From Paraglaciecola sp. L3A3 (GTDB lineage: Bacteria; Pseudomonadota; Gammaproteobacteria; Enterobacterales; Alteromonadaceae): a stretch of 64,000 nt of DNA. The stretch lies in the NCBI RefSeq assembly GCF_009796765.1, contig NZ_CP047023.1:2525501-2589500 (forward strand), given 5' to 3'. Under the pieces are notes generated by a model. It searched no databases, had not been told where the DNA came from, and was given only the letters and a program-made list of their open reading frames with translations. A program made the translations under genes and the position numbers. Every line of letters begins with the position of its first letter. Positions within the stretch are counted from its first letter, which is position 1. Below are positions 11,530 to 20,412 of the stretch, piece after piece.

Positions 11530-12216
11530 TTAATACTTCCCTTTCATAATGAGTAGTTTTTCGGATTTTAGGCTGTTGAAAATCAACCCCGCGATAGCTG
11601 TAGACTCGGCTTTAGGTTTGGTAATACCATCCTCTGCTCGGTAATTTTCTTCAGTTCTCTTTTCCATGGTCCATATCATTTTATCATTTGAATTAAGAAA
11701 AAGACTGCTTTCTGTGGATACAATATATGACTCATCGAAGTATGCTGGTTCACGAACTGTTTTCCAAGTTACAAGATAATAATTATGATAACTAGGGTAA
11801 TTTAATCTCTGGACATTTCTTACCAAAGAGTTACCGCCAGGGACGTAGGTCGATATATTATCCACCGATTTAGTTCGAACAATAAGTATGCCGTCAAAGC
11901 CTTTTTCACTGAACATTTTTTCCATGCTTTTATGCTCGTATTTAACGCCAGGGGTTAAAAACCTTAAACTAGGTACCGCTTCAACACCTGAATTTTCACT
12001 GATTTTCTTTGCTATTTTTTCTTCAAACTCTTTTCTACTAGATAAGTTTTTGAACACACCAATGACTACAATCTTTTTCAACGGACCTCCGTTGTATTCG
12101 TGATCAGTCCAAGTCGCTACACTTTTTGTTGTACTGCAGGAGGAAATTGCTAACAGCATCAAAATGCTAACGCAGAAACGCGCTGTGTATTTGTAGAATA
12201 TTATTAATTTATTCAT
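11530..12216 (-). CDS. Predicted lipoprotein, last gene of sigma factor/MscS cluster
   Basis: 228 aa. Signal sequence with lipobox LAISSC (Cys27), followed by a soluble domain beginning TWTDHEYNGGPLKKIVVIGVFKN, of the kind seen in DUF4136-like lipoproteins. The segment KGFDGILIVRTKSVD suggests an alternating alpha/beta fold. The function is not known. It follows the ECF sigma gene by about 107 bases on the same strand and is a plausible member of its regulon. Confidence 0.75.
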   Translation of the reverse strand: MNKLIIFYKYTARFCVSILMLLAISSCSTTKSVATWTDHEYNGGPLKKIVVIGVFKNLSSRKEFEEKIAKKISENSGVEAVPSLRFLTPGVKYEHKSMEKMFSEKGFDGILIVRTKSVDNISTYVPGGNSLVRNVQRLNYPSYHNYYLVTWKTVREPAYFDESYIVSTESSLFLNSNDKMIWTMEKRTEENYRAEDGITKPKAESTAIAGLIFNSLKSEKLLIMKGKY

Positions 12217-12323
12217 TTTTACCTGCTATATGTTCTTAAGGTTTACGAATCTTACATACAAGATTAGAGATTTAGTACAGCACAAGATATTAGACGCGGT
12301 GATATCTTGAGTTTTTTAACTGA

Positions 12324-12902
12324 CTAACTATTGATATCAGTGCTAGCCATTTTTTCAAGTGCACGTTTGTAGCGCATTTTCACCGTACTTAGATTCTGAC
12401 CAACGATCTCTGCAATTTCATTAAATTTTAAATCACTGACTATCCTAAAAACGACTATCGAACGCTCTTCAATACTCAGTTTGGCTAACGCAATATTTAT
12501 TAGTTCCTTTTCATCATATGACCTGGAGTCAACTTTGTCGTCGGCCACAAGATTACCCTCATCCATTGAGGCCAGCAGAAGTTGTTTTTTTCTAAGTCTA
12601 TTTAAGGATTGATTATGAGCAATCCGATAAATCCAAGTTTTGAAACTAGCGCGCCCTTCAAAACGTTGAATACTGTTAAATACATTCAACATTGTGTCAC
12701 TCACAGCTTCTTCAGCCTCTTCAATAGATCCGAGGTATCTGAAACAAACTTGTATCAGCTTTGTGTGATATCGATGAAAGATCACTTCGTATGCGGTCGT
12801 CACATAAGGAAGTTGTATACGAGTTATACGTACAAGTTCATCGTCATCTAGCTTCGACAACCTTTCTGATACAAGGCTTTTATTTTGCCTCGTATTTTTC
12901 AT
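12324..12902 (-). CDS. ECF-type RNA polymerase sigma factor
   Basis: 192 aa with region 2 at about residues 35-105 (YEVIFHRYHTKLIQVCFRYLGSIEEAEEAVSDTML, then RASFKTWIYRIAHNQSLNRLRK) and region 4 at about 135-185 (ALAKLSIEERSIVVFRIVSDLKFNEIAEIVGQNLSTVKMRYKRALEKM). No region 1 or 3, so group IV. No recognisable anti-sigma gene is adjacent; the small membrane protein two genes upstream is one candidate. The gene starts 12 bases after the MscS stop. Confidence 0.92.
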   Translation of the reverse strand: MKNTRQNKSLVSERLSKLDDDELVRITRIQLPYVTTAYEVIFHRYHTKLIQVCFRYLGSIEEAEEAVSDTMLNVFNSIQRFEGRASFKTWIYRIAHNQSLNRLRKKQLLLASMDEGNLVADDKVDSRSYDEKELINIALAKLSIEERSIVVFRIVSDLKFNEIAEIVGQNLSTVKMRYKRALEKMASTDINS

Positions 12903-12914
12903 GATAAATGTTCC

Positions 12915-13766
12915 CTAAGAGTCTTCCCATCTATCAGCTAACTTGGTCATAGTATATTTTTGTGTGAGTAAGTCTTGATTCGGAATGCTTAATTGTAGGC
13001 CTTCCTTATTTTCAATAATGGTATTGACTGTGCTGACCTGAACAACGTTACCTAAGAAACCATCAAATTCAATTTCATCCCCTGGTAATAACTGCTCTCT
13101 TGCATAAATGCCTGAAACAATACTATTAGCTATGGCCTTAGTTCCTAAGCCCAACGCCAACGCTAGGGCAATGCCCATACTTGCTATCAATACAGTAAAA
13201 ACAGTATTTAACAATTCAGTTTCTAATTGAAGTTGGCCAATAACCAGTGAAAAGGTAATAAACAACACCAGCATCTGCAGCACTCGACCCACTGCATCAC
13301 CGTATTCTATGCCCATACTTTCACAAGATGCTTCGACTTGCGTTTTCGCTGCTCTAGCGACAAACAAACCAATTAAAGCAATAACCACTGCACCGACTAA
13401 ATGAGGTAAATACAATACGAACTCATCTAAGATAGCCGAAAGCTTATCCAAACCAAGGGTATCTGCACCCGCAACAAATATGATCAAAATAAGGAATAAA
13501 TAAAGTGCCTGGCCCACAATAGATGATGGGTTTGATTTAAAGCCTGCGGTCTTTAACCCTTTCTCAATGCCCAACATGTCGCAAAGCGTATTAAAACCCA
13601 ATTTTTCAATCACTTTAGCGAACCATCTAGTCATAATTTTGGATAAAAGAAGTCCAATAACAATCACTATTATTGTGGCTATCAGGTTGGGTAAAAACCC
13701 GGCAATTTCTGTCCAAAACCGTGATAATGCATCGCTAAACGATTGTGTCCAAATATCGATGTTCAT
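12915..13766 (-). CDS. Small-conductance mechanosensitive channel, MscS family
   Basis: 283 aa. Hydrophobic helices at about 22-45, 83-103, 117-140 and 163-185 are followed by a Gly/Ala-rich pore helix (IASMGIALALALGLGTKAIANSIVSGIY) and a beta domain (GDEIEFDGFLGNVVQVSTVNTIIENKEGLQLSIPN). The conserved TM-helix repeat (FLPNLIATIIVIVIGLLLSK and YLPHLVGAVVIALIGLFVAR) points to the conserved-TM-helix subfamily. Start at 13766 with GGAG ahead. Expected to release solutes under hypo-osmotic stress. It lies directly upstream of the sigma factor gene. Confidence 0.9.
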   Translation of the reverse strand: MNIDIWTQSFSDALSRFWTEIAGFLPNLIATIIVIVIGLLLSKIMTRWFAKVIEKLGFNTLCDMLGIEKGLKTAGFKSNPSSIVGQALYLFLILIIFVAGADTLGLDKLSAILDEFVLYLPHLVGAVVIALIGLFVARAAKTQVEASCESMGIEYGDAVGRVLQMLVLFITFSLVIGQLQLETELLNTVFTVLIASMGIALALALGLGTKAIANSIVSGIYAREQLLPGDEIEFDGFLGNVVQVSTVNTIIENKEGLQLSIPNQDLLTQKYTMTKLADRWEDS

Positions 13767-13798
13767 GTCAGTACTCCAATTTTAAATAATGTGTAATA

Positions 13799-14044
13799 TT
13801 AATTTTTGTGTTTTACCCGTCTTTTGGGCTTTTTATGTAAGTTCAATCTACGTTTTGCTGAATATGCAGATGCACCAAAACCAAGTAGTACAACCCAACA
13901 CCAACCAATAAAAAGGCTCGTCACATCTTTGATTGCAGTCACATTTGAAGATTTTTGGAGCACCTGCTCTAACGCTTTATTTTCGTCGGTAACAGGTGTA
14001 CTTTCGCTCAACAGCATTTTCAACTGCTCTTCATCAGGGCTCAC
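13799..14044 (-). CDS. Small single-pass membrane protein, unknown function
   Basis: 81 aa from a GTG start at 14044 with GGAG seven bases upstream. An acidic N-terminal half (residues 1-42) precedes one hydrophobic segment SLFIGWCWVVLLGFGASAY (about 43-61) and a very basic tail with KKPKRRVKHK, giving an N-out/C-in prediction. It lies between the OmpA-like gene and the MscS gene in the sigma factor cluster. A role as anti-sigma factor or channel partner is possible but rests on position only. Confidence 0.65.
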   Translation of the reverse strand: MSPDEEQLKMLLSESTPVTDENKALEQVLQKSSNVTAIKDVTSLFIGWCWVVLLGFGASAYSAKRRLNLHKKPKRRVKHKN

Positions 14045-14107
14045 GGCGGCTCTCCAGTTATAGGTAGAAAAGGTTAATCAAACGATTAACCCTTAAAAGT
14101 AACTTTA

Positions 14108-15607
14108 TTAATTCACTATCAGTATTTCAACGCGTCTATTTTGTGCCCGGCCTTCGACAGTTTCATTAGATGCTACTGGCTTTTCTTTGCCGAAGCCTTT
14201 AAAGCTTACCCTGTCTGTAGCAATCAACCCCACTTGGGTAATAAAGTTGGTCACAGTCTGAGCTCTAGCGGCTGATAATTCTAGGTTTAAATCGGCACTG
14301 CCAGTAGTATCAGTATGGCCAGACACTACTATTTTTGCATCAGGAAAACGCTTAATTGCAGCAATGATTTTATTGAGAATAACAAAGTTAGTTGAGTCAA
14401 TTTCACTGCTACCTGGTTTGAATGAAAACCCTTGAGCCCTTATTAAGACATTATTAATCTGGCGATAGACGTTGGCTTCATCCTCAGTAAATAACGATTG
14501 CACACTGGCGAATCGTTCATCATCTTCACGTTTTTCTTTTTGCTGTTTTTCAAGTTCGAGTCTTGCCGATAATAGCGCTTCCTCACTATCTCGAGCCATT
14601 TTTGATTCACGAGACAGTGATGATTGTTTTAATTGGTTAAGTTGTGCCTGTGACGATTCTTTTAGTTGGCTAAGCTGTGCTTGTGTAGATACAACATTAG
14701 CGTTAAGAGATTGTCCTTCCTCTAGTACTTTAGTCAAACTCCCTCTCAGGCTAGCAATAACTTCTTTATTCGGTTGATCAAATGCAATATCACTGACCAA
14801 GGGAGACATAACATTAGCTAATTGTTCTTGGTACCAAAGTATTTTTTGTTCTTCGTCAAATTTAGCATTTTCAAAAAAAGTGTTGATATCAACAATACCA
14901 TTTGCACGTTTAACCAACCATATTGCTCGATTAGAATGTACATTAGCTTTTGTTGTGTCTGTTCTGTCTGCTTCAAGCGTCGCTAACGCTAATTGATATT
15001 CGTCAATTGCTTGTGAGATGGTTCTTGGTGCCACTTTATTAACATCATCTTTTTTAGCGCGTGTTATGGCTTGCTCTGCAAAACTAAGCATGTTGCTTTT
15101 TAAAGCCTTTAATTCAAGGGCTAAATATTGATCCTTAAGAGCGTTGATATCACGCTTGGCTTTCTCATCTTCACCAACTTCTAACCAGCTCAACATTTTC
15201 GCTAACTTAGTTTCAGCATCATTAAAAGCGTCAGGGATTATACTATTGGCGCTAGAAACTTTAGCTCTTTCCCTTGCTTTCAACACATCTTCAAATACAT
15301 ATTTAGCTTCGATAGCTTGTTTCTGTGCTGCCTTTACTCTTAATACTACTTCTTTACCTGATTCATTCGCGCTAGGTTTGCCGGATTTTGCTTGTTTTAT
15401 AGCTTCATCAAACACTTGTTGTGCTTGTTTCATTTGTTCTGGAGAATACAAAGCCAAATTTTCTGCAGCTGAGTTCTTCAATAAAACATCGGCTTCTTGT
15501 ACTACTGGATATTGAGCAAACATTTGCTGCTCATTTAGTACGTTGTTTGACGCACACCCTGTAACGAGTGTTAGGAATATGGTGGTAGCAATGATTGATT
15601 TTTTCAT
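14108..15607 (-). CDS. OmpA-family lipoprotein with coiled coil and DUF4398-like N-terminus
   Basis: 499 aa. Lipobox LVTGC (Cys18). The N-terminal half is helical with repeated AENLALYSPEQMKQAQQVFDEA-type segments, as in DUF4398 proteins. A coiled coil runs over about 295-355, with short repeats SQLKESSQAQL and NQLKQSSLS. The C-terminal OmpA peptidoglycan-binding domain (about 385-499) has the motif VVSGHTDTTGSADLNLELSAARA and ends GRAQNRRVEI. It should anchor the outer membrane to peptidoglycan. First gene of a minus-strand cluster with MscS, sigma factor and lipoprotein genes. Confidence 0.9.
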   Translation of the reverse strand: MKKSIIATTIFLTLVTGCASNNVLNEQQMFAQYPVVQEADVLLKNSAAENLALYSPEQMKQAQQVFDEAIKQAKSGKPSANESGKEVVLRVKAAQKQAIEAKYVFEDVLKARERAKVSSANSIIPDAFNDAETKLAKMLSWLEVGEDEKAKRDINALKDQYLALELKALKSNMLSFAEQAITRAKKDDVNKVAPRTISQAIDEYQLALATLEADRTDTTKANVHSNRAIWLVKRANGIVDINTFFENAKFDEEQKILWYQEQLANVMSPLVSDIAFDQPNKEVIASLRGSLTKVLEEGQSLNANVVSTQAQLSQLKESSQAQLNQLKQSSLSRESKMARDSEEALLSARLELEKQQKEKREDDERFASVQSLFTEDEANVYRQINNVLIRAQGFSFKPGSSEIDSTNFVILNKIIAAIKRFPDAKIVVSGHTDTTGSADLNLELSAARAQTVTNFITQVGLIATDRVSFKGFGKEKPVASNETVEGRAQNRRVEILIVN

Positions 15608-16429
15608 GTTTCCTTTGCTGTATATAAACAGGCATTAATGACTTTCACAGGTATAGACTTGTCAAAGCAATAAGAAGTCACATTTATAAAAAAATATATT
15701 AGATCTCCCGCATTGTGACTAATCGGTATTTAATTGTGTCTAATTAGATAACGCATTTTAACATTAGCTTTATTAAACAAAGTTTTAGCGCACTGGAACA
15801 AGGCAAAAAAACACCCCTTCTATATTTTGCCTCTGTTGTTATCAATAATGATTTATTGTTGAATTTAACAGTTTATTTATTCAGTGCGCTTTTTTATAAC
15901 AAACGCCTAAACCACGCATAAGTGCTTTGCTTACTCAGTTACTTATACCAAAGCATCATAAAATCATTTGTCTATTTAGGTTTTATTCCAAGAATTATAT
16001 TAATTGAATAAAATAAAGAAAAATTCTGAATTTGTAGAGCAAATGTAAATAGCATCAAATAGACATTTGGGGTCAATATTTGAGCCTCCAAACAAACGGA
16101 TACATTAGTTAACCTGACCTCTGGATAAGCCGAACCCTCAACCTAAATTTAACTTGCTGGATTTTAATAAGTATTTGAATTATTTATAAAAAAAATTCAA
16201 ACGATACTTCTTATCCAGAGCTCAGGTTAGTTAATAAAGGTGCAGTGTATTTATTTGAAGTTCAATATAATGAATAACATAAAGTGTTAAAATACCCTGT
16301 TAATGCTATTCATCGAGTAGGCTTGCGCCGGTGATTTATGCTACGCATGAAGGGCAAACCCTCGGCATATACTTTAGCCTAATTATTAAATTTAGAGTAT
16401 GTACCGTGATAAGTAGCTAAAGGTGGTGA
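15608..16429. other. Long intergenic region between the OmpA-like cluster and purT
   Basis: About 820 bases with no convincing gene. It contains the MITE-like element at 16113-16226 and a long-range inverted repeat (AGCGCACTG near 15787 and CAGTGCGCT near 15880, about 85 bases apart, the latter followed by TTTTT). The promoter of the OmpA-like gene should lie in the first 200 bases. The part 16300-16390 is less AT-rich and unexplained. Confidence 0.5.
16113..16226 (+). repeat. MITE-like element, copy 1 (114 bp)
   Basis: The left end reads CCTGACCTCTGGATAAGC and the right end, reversed, CCTGAGCTCTGGATAAGA, giving terminal inverted repeats of about 17 bases with two mismatches. TTAGTTAA occurs on both sides (16105-16112 and 16227-16234), so an 8-bp target duplication is possible. 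There is no coding capacity. Its two ends match those of the 35219-35446 copy, each to its own counterpart, in opposite orientation. Confidence 0.8.
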
Positions 16430-17605
16430 CTAAAAATGTACTTTAATTTTAGCGGCCGTATCAACAGCGATTTTAATTGCCTTTTCAATAGAGGCCTCAC
16501 GTTTAAGCACAACGCCTAAACGGCGGCGTCCATCAATTTCAGGCTTACCAAACAATCGAATTTGTGTTTGCGGCTGGGCTAATGCCTCTTCAAGACCAGA
16601 ATAGCGAATGTCATTTGACTGCCCTTCTCGTAAAATCACAGCAGAGGCACAGGGGCCATACTGCTCAATTTGATGAATGGGTAAGCCTAAAATTGCTCGT
16701 GCATGTAGGGCAAATTCCGATAAATCTTGAGAAATAAGCGTCACTAACCCGGTGTCATGTGGCCGTGGTGATACTTCACTAAAAATAACTTCATCCCCTT
16801 TAATGAATAACTCTACACCAAATAATCCCCAGCCACCTAAAGCTAGAACCACACTTTTAGCCATTTGCTGGGCCTTCTCAATCGCTACATCTGACATGAC
16901 CGCTGGCTGCCATGATTCGCGATAATCACCATCTTCTTGGCGATGACCTATTGGCGTACAATAATGAATACCATCTGAAGCATTGATGGTTAATAAGGTA
17001 ATTTCATAATCAAAATCGACAAAACCTTCGATTATCACTTTACCTTTGCCTGCTCGGCCACCTTCTTGCGCGTATTGCCAAGCGGTTTCAATATCGTTTG
17101 GTGAGCGAACTAGTGATTGGCCTTTACCAGAAGAGCTCATAATAGGTTTAACCACACAGGGCATACCTATCTGATTAATGCCTATCCTAAACTCTTCAAA
17201 GGTGGCGGCAAATATATATGGCGAGGTGGGCAAACTTAATGTTTCAGCTGCCAAACAGCGAATACCTTGTCTATCCATGGTTAATTGTGTGGCTTTCGCG
17301 CTTGGTACAATGTTAAAACCATCTATTTCAAGTTCAGCAAGAGTGTCTGTGGCAATCGCTTCGATTTCAGGCACAATTAAATGTGGCTGTTCTATTTCTA
17401 CTAATTCACGTAAGGCTTGGCCATCAAGCATGTCTATCACATAGCTTCGATGTGCCAATTGCATGCCGGGGGCATTGGCATAGCGGTCTACCCCGATCAC
17501 TTCAACACCAAGACGTTGTAGCTCAATCACCACTTCTTTACCTAATTCGCCACAACCTAGCATCATGACTTTAGTTGCTGACGCTGAACAAGCAGTTCCT
17601 AACAT
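16430..17605 (-). CDS. purT: Formate-dependent phosphoribosylglycinamide formyltransferase, copy 1
   Basis: 391 aa ATP-grasp enzyme that makes formyl-GAR from GAR, formate and ATP in purine synthesis. It has the Rossmann-like start [32 protein letters not shown], the ATP-binding SSSGKGQS, and the metal/substrate segment [16 protein letters not shown]. The ATG at 17605 is chosen over a TTG at 17626: it has TGAGG five bases ahead and gives exactly the length and N-terminus of the second copy at 50799-51974. The two proteins are identical over long stretches. A 16-base block ahead of both genes is shared (17641-17656). Confidence 0.95.
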   Translation of the reverse strand: MLGTACSASATKVMMLGCGELGKEVVIELQRLGVEVIGVDRYANAPGMQLAHRSYVIDMLDGQALRELVEIEQPHLIVPEIEAIATDTLAELEIDGFNIVPSAKATQLTMDRQGIRCLAAETLSLPTSPYIFAATFEEFRIGINQIGMPCVVKPIMSSSGKGQSLVRSPNDIETAWQYAQEGGRAGKGKVIIEGFVDFDYEITLLTINASDGIHYCTPIGHRQEDGDYRESWQPAVMSDVAIEKAQQMAKSVVLALGGWGLFGVELFIKGDEVIFSEVSPRPHDTGLVTLISQDLSEFALHARAILGLPIHQIEQYGPCASAVILREGQSNDIRYSGLEEALAQPQTQIRLFGKPEIDGRRRLGVVLKREASIEKAIKIAVDTAAKIKVHF

Positions 17606-17640
17606 TAAAACCTCAAATATTTGCAATAATTTAATGGCAA

Positions 17641-17656
17641 AAGATCATAACTGAAG
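17641..17656 (-). promoter_or_regulatory. Probable purT promoter block, shared with second purT
   Basis: Reading on the minus strand, CTTCAGTTATGATCTT occurs 35 bases before the purT start and again at 52007-52022, 32 bases before the other purT. TATGAT is a good -10 element. The rest of the two upstream regions is dissimilar, so this block has been selectively kept. Confidence 0.6.
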
Positions 17657-17774
17657 GTGTACCTTCACAATAGTGAAAATTAATCATAAAAATTCATATT
17701 AATAGCTTTGACAAGTATAAATACGCTTGATACAGACAGTACTAAAACGATTCAGTTTGAATGATGGATTAAGG

Positions 17775-18674
17775 TTATGTATTCGATGCCTGATAAATAC
17801 TATCAATTGATTCGCTAATGGTTGCCTCAAATTCGTCATGAGACATAAGATCAAACAGTTCTTCAGATAAGGCTCTTGAAAAACTGGCAATCATGCCGCT
17901 ATTTTCGGCTAATAAACGGTTGGCTTTTTCACGACTATAGCCGCCTGATAATGCCACCACTTTTAATACACTAGGGTGAGTAATTAACTGATCATATAAT
18001 CCTGCAGTTTTTGGTAACGTTAACTTTAAAATCACCTGTTGACCCGCTGCTAATGCGTTGACTTGTTTTATTAACTCATCACGTAGGAGTAATTCCGCAG
18101 GGCCTATATCTGGACTATTAATTTCTATTTCAATCTCAATGATTGGTACCAATCCTTTAGCTAATATTTGTGCGCTGAGGGCAAATTGTTGAGCAACAAT
18201 AATATGAATACCACTGTGATTGGCTAACTTGATCAATGAGCGCATCTTGCAACCAAAGATATGTTTATCAACAGCTTTGTCTAAAATATTATTCAAGCCA
18301 GGTATGGGTTTCATCAACTGCACACCATTGTGTGGCGGTTCTAAACCTATATCCACCTTTAAAAAAGGCACGATTTGTTTTTGTTGCCATAAATAATCAG
18401 CAGTGGCTAACCCCTGAATATCTCTGTCTAAAGTATTTTGAAAAAGAATAGAAGCTAAAATTCTATCCCCCGAAAACGCCTCACTAGTCATTATGCGGGT
18501 ATTCATTTGGTGGACTTTGCTAAACATTTCTGCATCACCAGAATATCGGTTTTCTGCAATGCCATATTGTTGTAGTGAACTTTGTGGACTACCACTACTT
18601 TGATCAAATGCTGCAATAAAACCTTTTCCAGTTTGAATTTTTTTTAGCATCTCTAAGCGAACTTGTGATTTCAT
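17775..18674 (-). CDS. Fructose-bisphosphate aldolase class I
   Basis: 299 aa. Cleaves or forms fructose 1,6-bisphosphate by a Schiff-base mechanism. Recognised by KGFIAAFDQSSGSPQSSLQQYGI, the segment PFLKVDIGLEPPHNGVQLMKPIPGL with a Lys typical of the active site, and VILKLTLPKT, which holds a likely Schiff-base Lys, followed by VVALSGGYSREKAN. The start at 18674 follows AGGTTCA and fits the family better than the frame start at 18701. On the same strand as gpmI and ppsA, consistent with a gluconeogenic or glycolytic group. Confidence 0.87.
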   Translation of the reverse strand: MKSQVRLEMLKKIQTGKGFIAAFDQSSGSPQSSLQQYGIAENRYSGDAEMFSKVHQMNTRIMTSEAFSGDRILASILFQNTLDRDIQGLATADYLWQQKQIVPFLKVDIGLEPPHNGVQLMKPIPGLNNILDKAVDKHIFGCKMRSLIKLANHSGIHIIVAQQFALSAQILAKGLVPIIEIEIEINSPDIGPAELLLRDELIKQVNALAAGQQVILKLTLPKTAGLYDQLITHPSVLKVVALSGGYSREKANRLLAENSGMIASFSRALSEELFDLMSHDEFEATISESIDSIYQASNT

Positions 18675-18906
18675 TGAACCTATCCTTAATCTTATAATCA
18701 TCGGTACAGAGATTAACTGTTAATGGGCTCAATATACATTTTTCGTTGCAATGGCCCAATAGTATATTTTTACTTGCAGCCTGCAGTATAGCCTTGTCTT
18801 CGCTAGTTGATCGGGTCTTTTAATAGTTATAATAATTCATTACAAGTTTCCCATGGCAAACATTATTATTGCCGAACGTTGTTAAGGCCGATATTGGCTT
18901 CCTTGC

Positions 18907-20412
18907 TTAGCGCAATACCAAGCTGCGGCCAGTCATAACTGCTGGTTGGGGTAAGTCGAGTAATTCAAGAATTGTTGGCGCTACATCAGCAAGACTACGA
19001 CCAATGCCCAAACGTATATTTTTTTCGCCAATTAACAAACAAGGTACGGGGTAACTGGTATGTTGGGTGTGAGGCTGACCTGTTTGAGGATCAACCATTT
19101 CATCGCAATTACCATGGTCGGCAGTGAGCATGATTCGCCAGCCTCTTTGTAGGGCACTTTGTATGATTCTAGAACTTTGCAGATCGACCGTTTCGACAGC
19201 ACTGATAACCGCTTCACGTACAGCAGTGTGGCCTACCATATCAGTGTTGGCAAAGTTCACTAAAACAAATTGAAAAGACTCTCTTTCAATGGCGTTAATA
19301 ACACTGTCAGCCACCTCTGGCGCACTCATTTCAGGTTTTAAATCATAAGTAGCAACCTTAGGAGAGGCAATGATTTCACGGCTTTCACCTGCAAAGGGGG
19401 CTTCAATACCGCCATTAAAAAAGTAAGTGACGTGGGCATATTTCTCGGTTTCGGCGCAATGAAACTGGTGTAGCCCAGCGTCACTGATAACTTGGGCCAG
19501 TACTTGTTCGGGTAACTGTGGTTTAAATAAGACCGGAAACGGAAACTGTGAGTCGTATTCTGTCATGCAAGTTAAATCACGAGCACTGACATTGGCACGA
19601 TCAAACTCCGAAAAAGCTTCTAAACCAATAGCGGCAGCTAACTGACGGATACGGTCACTACGAAAATTAAACATCAACACCGTTTCATCAGCGGCAATGC
19701 CCTCGTAGTCACCTATTATGGTGGCTTGAATAAACTCATCATTTTCACCCCGCTCATAGGCCGATTCTATGGCGTAACTCGCGGTCTCAGCATGTAGCCC
19801 CTGCCCCTTAACAATAGCTGCCCAGGCTTGCTGGGTTCGTTGCCATTTATTGGTGCGATCCATGGCAAAATAGCGACCGCTTATCGTAGCAACTTTACCG
19901 CAACCTAGTTGTTGAAGTTGGTCTTCTATTTGCTGTAAGTATTGTAGTGCAGAACGCGGCGGGGTATCGCGTCCGTCACTTATCATGTGTATGACAGGCT
20001 CCACACCCGCCTTGACTACCAGGGCTAGCAGTCCACACAAATGGTCAATATGAGCGTGAACACCGCCATCTGAAATAAGACCCACTAAGTGCAAGCGTGG
20101 TGAGCGGCCAACGAGTGTTTGCCAATTTTTATTGGTTGCCAGCTTATCATTAGTTATGGCTTGTGAAATACGAGGAAGCTCTTGCATTAATACTCTGCCC
20201 GCCCCCAAGGTTAAATGACCGACTTCGGAATTACCAAACTGACCATCGGGTAAGCCAACAGCTTCACCCGATGCTTGCAATACTGTATGTGGCCAAGTAG
20301 AAAAGTAATGATCAAGATGAGGCGTTTTTGCCAGTGCCCAAGCGTTATGAGCTCGACTCGGATTAACAGCAAATCCGTCTAATATGATCAGTAGCACGGG
20401 TGTTTTTTTCAT
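18907..20412 (-). CDS. gpmI: 2,3-bisphosphoglycerate-independent phosphoglycerate mutase
   Basis: 501 aa, close to the usual 510-515. Interconverts 3- and 2-phosphoglycerate. The alkaline-phosphatase-like metal sites are visible: ILDGF near the N-terminus, GNSEVGH with the phosphorylated Ser62, ISDGRDTPP, FNFRSDR, and the C-terminal NFANTDMVGHT and TADHGNCDEM. Its ATG overlaps the end of ppsA by 4 bases, so the two are translationally coupled. Confidence 0.96.
   Translation of the reverse strand: MKKTPVLLIILDGFAVNPSRAHNAWALAKTPHLDHYFSTWPHTVLQASGEAVGLPDGQFGNSEVGHLTLGAGRVLMQELPRISQAITNDKLATNKNWQTLVGRSPRLHLVGLISDGGVHAHIDHLCGLLALVVKAGVEPVIHMISDGRDTPPRSALQYLQQIEDQLQQLGCGKVATISGRYFAMDRTNKWQRTQQAWAAIVKGQGLHAETASYAIESAYERGENDEFIQATIIGDYEGIAADETVLMFNFRSDRIRQLAAAIGLEAFSEFDRANVSARDLTCMTEYDSQFPFPVLFKPQLPEQVLAQVISDAGLHQFHCAETEKYAHVTYFFNGGIEAPFAGESREIIASPKVATYDLKPEMSAPEVADSVINAIERESFQFVLVNFANTDMVGHTAVREAVISAVETVDLQSSRIIQSALQRGWRIMLTADHGNCDEMVDPQTGQPHTQHTSYPVPCLLIGEKNIRLGIGRSLADVAPTILELLDLPQPAVMTGRSLVLR

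Noticed and set aside
15144..15515. Plus-strand frame of 123 codons, rich in Ala, Ser and Cys
   Set aside because: Antisense to the helical part of the OmpA-like lipoprotein, whose repetitive codons create it.
17606..17640. PurR-box-like GCAAATATTTG ahead of purT copy 1
   Set aside because: Matches only the outer part of the PurR consensus, lacks the central CG, overlaps the ribosome-site region and is absent ahead of purT copy 2.
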